Source: Prevotella sp. | GTDB taxonomy: Bacteria; Bacteroidota; Bacteroidia; Bacteroidales; Bacteroidaceae | Direction of reading: 5' to 3' | DNA: 64,000 nucleotides | Assembly: GCA_017470055.1 (NCBI GenBank) | Contig: JAFUFD010000088.1 | Span: forward strand, 1-64,000 | Shown here: piece after piece, positions 17,119-26,600 of the stretch | How the letters are laid out: every line of letters begins with the position of its first letter | Numbering within the stretch: position 1 is the first letter of the stretch | The notes under the pieces: model-generated | The model's input: only the letters and a program-made list of their open reading frames with translations | Databases searched by the model: none | What the model was told of the DNA's origin: nothing | Program-made: the position numbers and the translations under genes

Positions 17119-20010
17119 TTATTGTTTTAATAAATAATTTAATATTCCACGCATGATAGAACCTTGTTTCTGCTCGTCTTTGATACACTCGAAGGGGAAG
17201 CCCATGGTAAAGGAACGATAATCTTTTCCTTTATATGCCACTGCCGCATCCTGTCCGTCCGCATAGCGCATCACGGGGAAGGCTGACGGCATAGGATTAA
17301 GAACATCGGCAGAGGTGGCGGCATAGTGTTCCTCGTTGAGTCTATTATAATAAGGTATCTGAGTACCCATACCCTCTACCACGTCATTCTCAGCCCTGTA
17401 CTGTCCACCATAGGCGCATTTCAAGGTCTGTTGGACAAACTGCTGCTCCTCTGTTCCAGCGACATCCGTACCGATATAGGCACCGCTGACCAGTAGGGCG
17501 CCGCCCCGTTGGGTGAAGTCTGTCAATGCCTTCCGCATGTTCTTCGTGAAAGACTTGTAGAACACGAGGCTATGTCCGTCGTTACGCTCCAGTCCCAGTA
17601 CGAGGTCGACCAGCGCATAGTTCTTCAGTCTTATCTTTCCTGTCTCTATCGCCTTGCTTGACGCACTGACAATATTATACTCCTGTGCGGAGGCAATCGC
17701 CTTGGCATGGGTGGCGACATAGTTGAACTCATTGCCGGCAATAAACATGCCTGTGAGTTCATCACTGCTCCATCCGAGGTCGTTCATCGTCTCACCTCCC
17801 ATCTGACTGCGGCTGAAGGTGCGTTGCCTGCCTACCCATCCTGCCGTTGCGCCATAGGTGACACCAGGATCCGTGTCTAAGTCAAACCCTTGCTCGTCAT
17901 CATTGTTACGGATGGCAGGAGACGACAGGCGATGGAAGCCATTGATGACCATGACCGTCTTCTTGGCACTGGGATGATAATATGCAGAGAGTGTCTCAGT
18001 AGGAAAACTACGTCCCCCCTTGTTTGCCGCTACGACCTTGAAGTGGTAGAGCATATTGGGCTCCAGTTCCGTCTCATGGCTCCTACCCTTGACATAGACT
18101 CCATTGTCAAAGTCGGCGCCTCCAATGGAGGTATATACGATATAGCCAGTCGGACTTGCTGACGGCTCCTGTGGGTCAGTCACCTCGTCCCAACTTAATC
18201 TTGCCTTGTTCTTCGACAATTCGATGCGGAAGTTATCTGGTGCCAAGGGGGTAACGACACACGCTTGGTTGTGCTGCTCGCTGATATAGCGCAGGATTGT
18301 CTTATAGATGATTCGGGCAAGAGTGAACTTGAAGTTAGGGTCGTGCCCGTATCGCATATCCGGGAAGTTCTGGTGGGACATCGTCTCTAAGATGGCACTG
18401 GGCACGGCAGGAACACGAGTCTCGGAGTAGTTGCGGTCGTAGAGTTCACGACGGTGCCATCGTCCGTATTTACTCTGCAACTCGTTGGTGACATTGGTGA
18501 GCAATGCATCAGAGAAGTCACGGGAGGCAAGACGGGAGATGCCCGCATGTAATTTCCCGTCATTATAATTTGTCGTTATGACAGAGAGTGTGCCAATCAG
18601 CCCCATTCCGTCTTTCGCATAGCCTGCGTCACTATGAACGGCGAGTGATAACTCGATAGGTACTTTCAACCCCTCGGTATTGGGAACGAAAGGAGAGCCG
18701 CCCGCCAGGTAATTCGTCATATTAGAGCGTACGTTGATGTCGTCGGCATAATCATCCTGCCCTTCTTTGCCACTATAGACGGTATAAGGCATGCCAGCCC
18801 ATTGCGCATAGTATCTGGCCCCTTCAATGGCACGAGGCAATCCACTGGTTGTCCCGCCTCGTTGGATGTTGCCCATGCCTCCTCCGAAACGGATGGCATC
18901 CGTTGTCACCACGCCGTTGCGGTCACTCTGGTTGGTGAGTGTCACACGGTTAAACTCACTATAGCCTTTGTCAAACTCAAAGGTGCCGAGGTATACCCAA
19001 GTACCTCCTCCCATCTGCTGGTTGACGTGGAAGACGGTGCGCTCGCCCTTATGCCATACGGTGTATTCTGCATTGTCGATGCTGTTGTCCATCGTCTGGT
19101 AACTCACATATACGGCATAGCGTCCTGTCTTGGGGAAATCGGGCTGATAACTCGCCAGAGAATAACGGCTCTTGCTGTTGGTCGTCTTCACCATGCGTGC
19201 CGTACCTGTGTCGAATGGATTTTCCCCATCATCGTATGCCCCCTCATGATAGGAGAAACCAGGAACGTCAGTGTCTTTCCATTTCCCATGCGATGTTGCC
19301 TCAATATAGTTGCGTTTGCTGCCGTCGTTGTCGACGATAATCTCCTCCTTCTGCCATATTCGTTCACGAGGGGTGAATACGATAGCACCCGCATTCTCCA
19401 GCATTGGGATGAGGTAGGGAACCACAATGGTCTGCGTAAACAGGTCCTCTGTCGTTCCGAAGAGTTTGGGACGTTGCCATTTCCATTGTCCCGATTTCAC
19501 GTCATAGTAGCGTCCGTGACTTGCCCATAGGGAGAGGTGCCTGCCCTGTAGCCCCTCTGAGATATCGTGGGGGTGGGATATGTTCTTGACCCAAGGAGCG
19601 CCTTTGTAGTCGATGTCTCCCCACATGCGCTCCTTGTCCTTGTGCTTCTTGAGCCGATTTGGGATCAGTTCCTGTATCTCGTAGTTGTGCGTTTTTACTT
19701 TCAGATCATACTTATTGTAGGGTGATGGTAATTCCTTCTTGATTTGTTCGTAGATGCTCTCTACGACTTGGGGAGTGAAACTCTGTTCCGCAAAGCAGTC
19801 ACTGACAATGATGGCGAGTGTCTCATCCTCGTCGTCTATCTCCAAGTCGGTCACGTGGGCGATTCTTGAGAACTGTGCCCCTTGTGGCTTGTAATTCTTG
19901 AAGTAATTCTCCAGTTTTTCCCTGAGGGCTACACTTCTGTCTTGTGCCCAAACACTGTTTCCGCAGAGCACCGCCGTCAGGAGTAACACAATTAATAAAT
20001 GTTTCCTCAT
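17119..20010 (-). CDS. Large secreted N-acetylmuramoyl-L-alanine amidase-like protein with golvesin-like and Fn3-like domains
   Basis: 963 aa with signal peptide MRKHLLIVLLLTAVLCGNSVWA. A split amidase_3-like zinc hydrolase fold is suggested by SLWASHGRYYD (about 168-178), LAVHSDAGY, and SAILETMSHQNFPDM, which supply His, His and Glu in the right order. Between the first two lies a beta-rich insert (FPKTGRYAVYVSYQ...TWVYLGTFEFDKG), typical of golvesin/xanthan-lyase-type carbohydrate-binding domains. After the catalytic part comes a fibronectin-III-like domain (TPLAPDNFRIELSKNKARLSWDEV) and a C-terminal Rossmann-like region. Such proteins are often labelled xanthan lyase; wall or glycan cleavage is more likely. 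It overlaps the acyltransferase gene by 4 bp. Confidence 0.75.
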   Translation of the reverse strand: MRKHLLIVLLLTAVLCGNSVWAQDRSVALREKLENYFKNYKPQGAQFSRIAHVTDLEIDDEDETLAIIVSDCFAEQSFTPQVVESIYEQIKKELPSPYNKYDLKVKTHNYEIQELIPNRLKKHKDKERMWGDIDYKGAPWVKNISHPHDISEGLQGRHLSLWASHGRYYDVKSGQWKWQRPKLFGTTEDLFTQTIVVPYLIPMLENAGAIVFTPRERIWQKEEIIVDNDGSKRNYIEATSHGKWKDTDVPGFSYHEGAYDDGENPFDTGTARMVKTTNSKSRYSLASYQPDFPKTGRYAVYVSYQTMDNSIDNAEYTVWHKGERTVFHVNQQMGGGTWVYLGTFEFDKGYSEFNRVTLTNQSDRNGVVTTDAIRFGGGMGNIQRGGTTSGLPRAIEGARYYAQWAGMPYTVYSGKEGQDDYADDINVRSNMTNYLAGGSPFVPNTEGLKVPIELSLAVHSDAGYAKDGMGLIGTLSVITTNYNDGKLHAGISRLASRDFSDALLTNVTNELQSKYGRWHRRELYDRNYSETRVPAVPSAILETMSHQNFPDMRYGHDPNFKFTLARIIYKTILRYISEQHNQACVVTPLAPDNFRIELSKNKARLSWDEVTDPQEPSASPTGYIVYTSIGGADFDNGVYVKGRSHETELEPNMLYHFKVVAANKGGRSFPTETLSAYYHPSAKKTVMVINGFHRLSSPAIRNNDDEQGFDLDTDPGVTYGATAGWVGRQRTFSRSQMGGETMNDLGWSSDELTGMFIAGNEFNYVATHAKAIASAQEYNIVSASSKAIETGKIRLKNYALVDLVLGLERNDGHSLVFYKSFTKNMRKALTDFTQRGGALLVSGAYIGTDVAGTEEQQFVQQTLKCAYGGQYRAENDVVEGMGTQIPYYNRLNEEHYAATSADVLNPMPSAFPVMRYADGQDAAVAYKGKDYRSFTMGFPFECIKDEQKQGSIMRGILNYLLKQ

Positions 20011-20564
20011 TCGATGTCTCCTATCGTAAAGTTCTCGGGTTTCTTGCCCTTGAACTTGCTGAAGTATAGTTTAATTTCACGCATCTGTTGGTCGATGTCC
20101 CCATTGGGGATGATGGTCTTGGTGCATTCGATATGTTTCTGTTCGTAGTCTACGCCATAGAGCAGGATGGGTATCTCCGCCTTGAGGGCGATATAGTAGA
20201 ACCCCTTCTTCCAGTCGGGATTGGGAGAGCGGGTGCCCTCTGGGGTGATACACAGACGGAAGGTCTTGGCACTCTTGGCGGTCTCTGCCAGATTGTCGGT
20301 CATACTCGTGTGCTTGGAGCGCCATACGGGGATGCCGCCTATTCGACGGAAGATAGGACCGAGGGGCCAGAAGAACCACTCCTTCTTCATCAGGAAGTTG
20401 CTGCTCAGACCTGCTGCCCCGTTGTAGAGTTGCCCGATCAGGAAGTCCCAGTTGCTGGTATGGGGAGCCAGGCAGATGATATACTTGTCGGGGTGGTCCT
20501 CTGTCACCTCAGAAGTCCACCCCATACATTTGTAGAGTAACCAGTTACAGAATGATTTCCACAT
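20007..20564 (-). CDS. Lysophospholipid acyltransferase-family protein
   Basis: 185 aa of the PlsC/LPLAT superfamily, which moves an acyl chain to a lysolipid or related acceptor at the inner membrane. The catalytic HX4D motif is in APHTSNWDFLIG, and the second block is ITPEGTRSPNPDWKKG. It is shorter than PlsC (about 240 aa), lacks obvious membrane helices, and has aromatic-rich edges, so it may act on an unusual acceptor. It starts 5 bp after the 89-aa gene and its stop overlaps the next start by 4 bp, so translation is probably coupled. Confidence 0.85.
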   Translation of the reverse strand: MWKSFCNWLLYKCMGWTSEVTEDHPDKYIICLAPHTSNWDFLIGQLYNGAAGLSSNFLMKKEWFFWPLGPIFRRIGGIPVWRSKHTSMTDNLAETAKSAKTFRLCITPEGTRSPNPDWKKGFYYIALKAEIPILLYGVDYEQKHIECTKTIIPNGDIDQQMREIKLYFSKFKGKKPENFTIGDIE

Positions 20565-20569
20565 ATTCT

Positions 20570-20839
20570 TTATAAATTATTGATATGGTCAAGAATCTCA
20601 CTGACCTCCTTGCCGAACTGCTCTTTCAGGTCACGGTAGTATTTTGAGGCAGGCATTCCCGGCTCAGGATGTGAGACGCGGCTGATGTAATTGTTTTGCA
20701 GTTTGGCAATAGAGAATAAGACAGCCTCAGCCTCTGACTGCTCATGGCTGTTACCATACAACGATGCTGCTACGAAGTCTACAAAGAGTTCCTCACAGAT
20801 CAGGTTGATTTGTTTTTTCAGTTCTCGCTTGTTTTTCAT
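20570..20839 (-). CDS. Small conserved-looking protein, first gene of the operon
   Basis: 89 aa, start at ATG 20839. This is one of the few starts in the window with a strong Shine-Dalgarno: AGGAGG 7-8 bp upstream. The sequence is charged and helical (MKNKRELKKQINLICEELF...YRDLKEQFGKEVSEILDHI) without a recognised domain. A promoter lies about 55 bp upstream, so it heads the six-gene minus operon that runs to the PP2C-like gene. Confidence 0.75.
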   Translation of the reverse strand: MKNKRELKKQINLICEELFVDFVAASLYGNSHEQSEAEAVLFSIAKLQNNYISRVSHPEPGMPASKYYRDLKEQFGKEVSEILDHINNL

Positions 20840-20891
20840 AAAATGTATCCTCCTTAGATATAATATATAATTATTTTGAACTTTTGAACTC

Positions 20892-20923
20892 CAAAGATAC
20901 GGAAAATATTTCAACGTGCCAAG
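20892..20923 (-). promoter_or_regulatory. Promoter of the six-gene minus operon
   Basis: On the minus strand CTTG (20923-20920), 20 bp, TATCTTTG (20899-20892). The -7 box is exact and the -33 box has one mismatch. Confidence 0.72.
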
Positions 20924-20994
20924 CATTCATCACAAAAAAATATTAAAAAGCAGAAAATACCCTATATTCTTTCTTATTTCTACAAGAAAATGAT

Positions 20995-21002
20995 TAATTT
21001 TG
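20995..21002 (+). promoter_or_regulatory. -7 box of the PPi-phosphofructokinase gene
   Basis: TAATTTTG, 47 bp before the start codon. No clear -33 TTTG is found at 19-21 bp upstream. Confidence 0.45.
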
Positions 21003-21049
21003 TCAGCCAATTAGTGAAATTCATTCAAACTAACAAATAAAAAGATTCT

Positions 21050-22684
21050 ATGGAAAAGAGTGCATTGCAGAAAGCAAGAGCAGCCTACCAGCCTAAATTA
21101 CCCAAGGCTCTTCAGGGCGCAGTGAAAATCAAGGAAGGTCAGCCTACCCAAAGTGTAGGTAATCAGGAGGAGATCAAGCAACTCTTCCCCAACACCTACG
21201 GGATGCCTATCGTAGAGTTTGTCCCCGCTGAGGAGGCTAACACCAAGAAGATGAACGTGGGTATCATCCTGTCGGGTGGTCAGGCTCCTGGTGGTCATAA
21301 CGTTATCACGGGTCTGTTCGACCAGATCAAGAAACTGAATCCCGAGAACCGCCTGTTCGGTTTTATCTTGGGTCCTGGTGGCTTGGTAGACCATAACTAT
21401 ATGGAGTTGACGAAGGAGATCATCGATGAGTATCGTAATACCGGTGGCTTCGACATGATCGGCTCTGGTCGTACAAAGTTGGAGAAGGTCGACCAGTTTG
21501 AGAAGGGACTGGAGATTATCCGTGAACTCGACATCAAGGCAATCGTGATTATCGGTGGTGACGACTCCAATACCAATGCCTGCGTACTCGCAGAGTACTA
21601 TGCCGCCAAGAACTATGGCGTACAGGTGATCGGTTGTCCGAAGACCATTGACGGTGACTTGAAGAACGACCAGATTGAGACCTCTTTCGGTTTCGATACC
21701 GCTTGTAAGACATACTCGGAGTTGATTGGTAATATCGAGCGCGACTGTAACTCAGCACGTAAGTACTGGCACTTCATCAAGGTGATGGGACGCTCAGCCT
21801 CTCATATCGCCCTGGAGTGCGCCCTGCAGACACAGCCGAACATCTGCCTCGTCAGTGAGGAGGTGGAGGCAAAGGAGCAGAGCCTCGATGATATCGTTAA
21901 CTATATCGCTAACGCTGTCGCTGTTCGTGCCGCAGAGGGTAACAACTTCGGAACTATCGTGATTCCTGAGGGACTCATTGAGTTTATCCCTGCTATCAAG
22001 AAACTCATCGCTCAGTTGAATGACGTTCTCGCATTGCCAGAGGCTAAGGATATCAGCCGTGACGAGCAAGTGGATTTCGCCAAGAGTCATTTGACAGAGG
22101 AGAACCTTGCCGTCTTCAACAGTCTGCCCGTCGGTGTGGCTCGTCAACTCGCCCTCGACCGTGACCCACACGGAAACGTGCAGGTATCACTCATCGAGAC
22201 AGAGAAACTGCTCTCTACGATGGTGGCTCAGAAGTTGGAGCGCATGAAGAAAGAGGGCAAGTACACTGGTAAGTTCTCTGCCCTGCATCACTTCTTCGGT
22301 TACGAGGGACGCTGCGCCGCTCCTTCTAACTTCGATGCCGACTACTGCTATGCTCTCGGTACCAGCGCAGCCCAACTGATTGCCAACGGCAAGACGGGTT
22401 ATATGGCTATCGTGAAGAACACGACGGCTCCCGCTGACCAGTGGATCGCAGGTGGTGTGCCCATCACCATGATGATGAATATGGAGCGTCGTAACGGTGA
22501 GATGAAACCCGTTATCCGCAAGGCTCTCGTAGAACTCGACGGTGCTCCCTTCAAAACTTTCGCCGCACAGCGTGACCGCTGGGCTAAGGAGACCTGCTAC
22601 GTATATCCTGGTCCTATCCAGTACTGGGGACCTACAGAGGTCTGCGACCAGCCTACTAAGACGCTTGCACTTGAGCAGGCTTAA
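21050..22684 (+). CDS. pfp: PPi-dependent fructose-6-phosphate 1-phosphotransferase
   Basis: Reversible glycolytic step using pyrophosphate instead of ATP. The 544-residue length fits the long PFP class found in Bacteroidota and plants. The phosphate-donor loop GGQAPGGHN is near residue 75. The diagnostic GGDDSNTNA has Asp where ATP enzymes have Gly (GGDGS), and the substrate motif is [10 protein letters not shown]. These two replacements define PPi specificity in this family. It is separated from the upstream minus operon by a divergent 210-bp region, and the muramidase gene follows 5 bp after its stop. Confidence 0.95.
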   Translation: MEKSALQKARAAYQPKLPKALQGAVKIKEGQPTQSVGNQEEIKQLFPNTYGMPIVEFVPAEEANTKKMNVGIILSGGQAPGGHNVITGLFDQIKKLNPENRLFGFILGPGGLVDHNYMELTKEIIDEYRNTGGFDMIGSGRTKLEKVDQFEKGLEIIRELDIKAIVIIGGDDSNTNACVLAEYYAAKNYGVQVIGCPKTIDGDLKNDQIETSFGFDTACKTYSELIGNIERDCNSARKYWHFIKVMGRSASHIALECALQTQPNICLVSEEVEAKEQSLDDIVNYIANAVAVRAAEGNNFGTIVIPEGLIEFIPAIKKLIAQLNDVLALPEAKDISRDEQVDFAKSHLTEENLAVFNSLPVGVARQLALDRDPHGNVQVSLIETEKLLSTMVAQKLERMKKEGKYTGKFSALHHFFGYEGRCAAPSNFDADYCYALGTSAAQLIANGKTGYMAIVKNTTAPADQWIAGGVPITMMMNMERRNGEMKPVIRKALVELDGAPFKTFAAQRDRWAKETCYVYPGPIQYWGPTEVCDQPTKTLALEQA

Positions 22685-22689
22685 AATGT

Positions 22690-23586
22690 ATGTCGACTAA
22701 TCGCAAACCGCATCAAAAGTCGACGACAAAGCGACGTATCACGAGTCCTGTCCGCCACAAGCGGCCAGGGCTCTTTGTGCGTCTCTTACAGCATGCCCCA
22801 GGTTGGGCTTGGTGGTTGGGCGGCGGTTTGATAGTCGCATTGTATATCTTTTTCTTCTATTATATCTTCGTGGGTCCTTTCGGTTTCCGATGGCGTGCCC
22901 TCTATGGCGATGCCAGTTATCCAGAGGGCTATGAGATTCATGGCATTGATATCAGCCACCACCAAGGTCGTATTGACTGGGGTGAGTTGAAGGACAATGG
23001 CATGATCGATAAATACCCTGTGCGCTTCATCTATGTGAAGGCAACAGAGGGCGCCAGCATCATCGACGAGAACTTCCGTGATAATTTCTATCAGGCTCGT
23101 GAGTATGGCTTCACCCGTGGTGCCTACCATTTTTATAGTGTCCACTCCCCAGCGAAGAAGCAGGCGGAGTTCTTCATCAAGAATGTGAAGTTGGAGAACG
23201 GCGACCTGCCCCCTGTGTTGGATGTGGAGCATAAGCCTAAAAACCAGACCGACGAGGAGTTTAAGAATAGTGTGTTGGAATGGCTTGACATCGTTGAGAA
23301 ACACTATCATGTCAAGCCTGTTATCTATACTTATTATAAGTTTAAGACAAAATATTTAAGTGATTCTGTTTTTGATAGTTATCCATATTGGATAGCCCAC
23401 TATTATGTGGAGCAGGTCACTTACGATGGACCTTGGAAATTCTGGCAGCATACCGATAACGGACGACTTGCCGGTATCAAGGGAACAGTTGATTTCAACA
23501 TCTATAACGGCTCTTTCTACGAACTCCGCAAACTCACCATTGGAGCCCGTGAGCAGATTGGTGAGGAAGCCTATCAGGATGAGTGA
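22690..23586 (+). CDS. Membrane-anchored GH25 muramidase
   Basis: 298 aa. A basic cytoplasmic N-terminus (residues 1-35, rich in Lys/Arg) is followed by one transmembrane helix (WWLGGGLIVALYIFFFYYIF), so the enzyme faces the periplasm. The GH25 lysozyme barrel starts at GIDISHHQGRIDW and includes FIYVKATEG, GAYHFYS, and PPVLDVEHKP, with the Asp/Glu residues typical of the active site. It cleaves the MurNAc-GlcNAc bond of peptidoglycan. It is 5 bp from pfp, an unusual pairing that probably reflects co-transcription only. It is convergent with the TamB-like gene, 14 bp apart. Confidence 0.92.
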   Translation: MSTNRKPHQKSTTKRRITSPVRHKRPGLFVRLLQHAPGWAWWLGGGLIVALYIFFFYYIFVGPFGFRWRALYGDASYPEGYEIHGIDISHHQGRIDWGELKDNGMIDKYPVRFIYVKATEGASIIDENFRDNFYQAREYGFTRGAYHFYSVHSPAKKQAEFFIKNVKLENGDLPPVLDVEHKPKNQTDEEFKNSVLEWLDIVEKHYHVKPVIYTYYKFKTKYLSDSVFDSYPYWIAHYYVEQVTYDGPWKFWQHTDNGRLAGIKGTVDFNIYNGSFYELRKLTIGAREQIGEEAYQDE

Positions 23587-23600
23587 GATCCGAGGGAGTT

Positions 23601-26600
23601 TTACTTCTTCTCCTTCTTTCCTTTTTTCTCTTTCTTTTTCTTTGTGCTGAAAAGGTCACGCCAGCCATTGAAGTCTTTCTTCATGATGATACCGATGCCT
23701 TGCGTGTTGAGGCTCGACTTGGTGAAATAGCGGTCATTGGTCTGGTTATAGACTTTTAGGGCAAGGTTGCCGTTGGGGAAGAGGAGGTAGCGGATGTCGA
23801 AGTCGCCGATGAACGACGGGTTTGCCGTTGTGGCATTGTCACGATAGCCGAACTGTCCGTTGATAAGCAGTCGGTTATTGAAGAGTCGTCCACTGATAAG
23901 TCCCTCATACTCTGCGTTGTTCCAGCCCTCATCACCTGTGGAGATATTGGCACCGAAACTCCAGTCGTTGCTGTTGACGACAGACTTCAGAAGACTGTTG
24001 ATTTGTCCGGACAAGGTACCAGACAGGAGACTCTGCATGGCGAGACTGGTCTGACTTTGCTGTGTGCCCTCTGGAGAGGCGTTGTTGGCACCCTGTGGGT
24101 AGAAGCGCCCGATGGCAAGAAGGTAGACTACCTGTTGGTTCATCTCGTCCTGTGAGTTAATGAGGGAGCGTACCATCTGTTTCTCATCAGCATTAACGTT
24201 CGGCAGGTCGAGATCGAACTCCACGATAGGCTGTGCGGGCTGTCCCGTGATGTTCATGAGGCAGTTGACACGTACAGAGTTAGAGAAACTCCTGCCCACG
24301 TTCAGGTCGGAGAGCGACACGCCATTGACGACATTCACCGCCTGCAGGTTAAGGGCCGCCTCGTAGGGGTCGCCACCGAAGACAATGGTACCTCCCTCTT
24401 GGAAGGTGAAGTCTTTCTTGATGACATTCTGGATAGTCACATTATACGTGCCGTCGATGATACGGTAGGTGCCGAACATATTGAAACTTCCCTTGTTGAA
24501 CCAAGTGGCTCGTAGCACACCGTTGCCCCGCAGGTTGATATAGTCATTGGTACGGCTGTCCATCAAGAGACGCAGGGTGGCATTAGGGGTGCAGTTGATG
24601 AGGAAGTTGAGGCGGATATCCGTACGCTCCTCTTCCTGTTCCTCCGCTTTCACCACCGCCTTTCTCGAAGTCGACTGCTCCGTGATGCCCCAGTGGATAA
24701 ACTCCTGGTTGCTGACGGCATCGGGGTCAGCGGCATTATATACCAGGGTGGAGTTGTTGCGTGGCGTGACATTCATGTCGATGACCACTTCCCCAGTACG
24801 TCCGTGGATGGCAACATCCCCATCGCCATATACCGTGCCATAGAAGATGTCATCACCAAAGTCGGGGAAGTCATAGGCAAGCAGATTGTTGGCATTGATG
24901 AAGAGGTCGAACGACAGGTTGGTGAGGTAGTCATGATGGATGGCGCCTGTCACGATACCCTGTTGGTCGTGGATATCGTAGATGGGACAACTCATGAACT
25001 CTATCTCGTTAGGCACAAGGTGGATGGAGTCGTTGCGTAACTCATAGGTGCATCCCGTCGGTTTGACATGTGTCAGTCCGTTGACCACTAAGTCACCTGT
25101 CAGGTTGATATGGTTCAGTGGTCCGTAGAGTCGTAGGGCACCGTCGGCATGCCCTTCTACCTTGCTAAGGAAACTCTGTGTGAACGAGTGCATGAAATCG
25201 ATATGGGTGCCTGCCGCTTTGATGCTTAGGTCGATATTGTTATGGACGGGTGATACAAAGCCGTCGATATAGGTCATGGCGTCGGCTCCATCGTCAGCGA
25301 TGGCATGGATGTCTATCTGTTCCTTCTCCGTATTCCAGTCGACATGTGCGTCGAGAACACCCATGCGTCCGTGCTCGAACTTAAACTGGTTGACGGTCAG
25401 GTCAGCATGTGCCTGGAGTTGTTTTCCGAAGACGTTCTTGATGACGGCTTGTCCTGTGGCGAGTCCATTGAAACTGACGGCATCAAAGTTGACCAGTTCA
25501 AGGACATACGCCACATCGATGTCATGCAGGTCAGTCACCAGAGAGTCGTTACTGTTCTCCGAGGCGGTACCGTTGACCATCAGGAACTGGTCGTCGTGGT
25601 GGATATTGAGTTCGTTGATCTCCAATCGCTTTTCCGAGTAACTGATGGCACATGGCTCCACATTCCACAGGGTGTTATGGACGTTGATATGTGAGGGGGC
25701 GATGCCGACGAACGCCACCTGTTGCCCTGTGGGTGTCGTGAAGAAGTTGGCGGTACTGTTCAGGACACCGCTCATCCGTCCCTTGGCGTGATTGTCCCAT
25801 GAGAAAGAACTGACCAGGTGGTTGTCGTGCGCCCTTCCTTTCAGCCGTAGGTCGAAATGGTTGCCGTTCTCCATCATCTTGGTGATCTGGACGTCGCAGG
25901 CAAGGGAGTCATTCGGTGTCGTGATCTGTATCAGTCCGTTGCGGTAGCCACCTTCTCCGTAGTAAAAAGCAGGCAGGTGACATTCCAGGTTGATGTCCCG
26001 CATGTTGTCATTGACGAAACCTTGTAAGGTGATGGGGCGGGTGATGGCAAGGGGTACTCCGAGGAACTGTTGCAGCCAGTCACTCTTGTGGATGGTGGTA
26101 TTGATGGTGAAGTTGTTATGGGTATTGCTGTTCACCTTCGGCAGTCCTGGCAGGGTTGGCATCTGACTGGCGAGGAAGTTGGTGAAACTCTGCGTCAGTG
26201 TCTGATAGTCGAAGTCACCCCGCAACTCTGCCTGTGCGAAGTCGCTGTTCAGTAGCAGGTAGTGCGTCTGCTCGTCAAAGCCAGTCTGTATCTGCAGGTC
26301 GTTAAGTTCATAGTTCCTCTCGCTGGAGTACATGGCGAAATTTTTGACATGGAAGAAACCCTGTGCATCATTGAGGCTGGAACCTTTCAGCGTCGTCTCG
26401 ATATCAGCGGAGAAGCGTCCGTCTTTCCACTGGTCGGAGAGGTGTGTCAACTGTGGTGAGAAATCCCTGACGGAAGCCTTCATCTCGATGTCCTGTTGCC
26501 CTTCCCCTGTTTGTGCGACACCCTCCAGGGTGATGGTGGCATTGGGGTCGTCAATAGATAGTTTTCCCTCAATGAGGTCTGTCGCATAACTGCCATCCAC

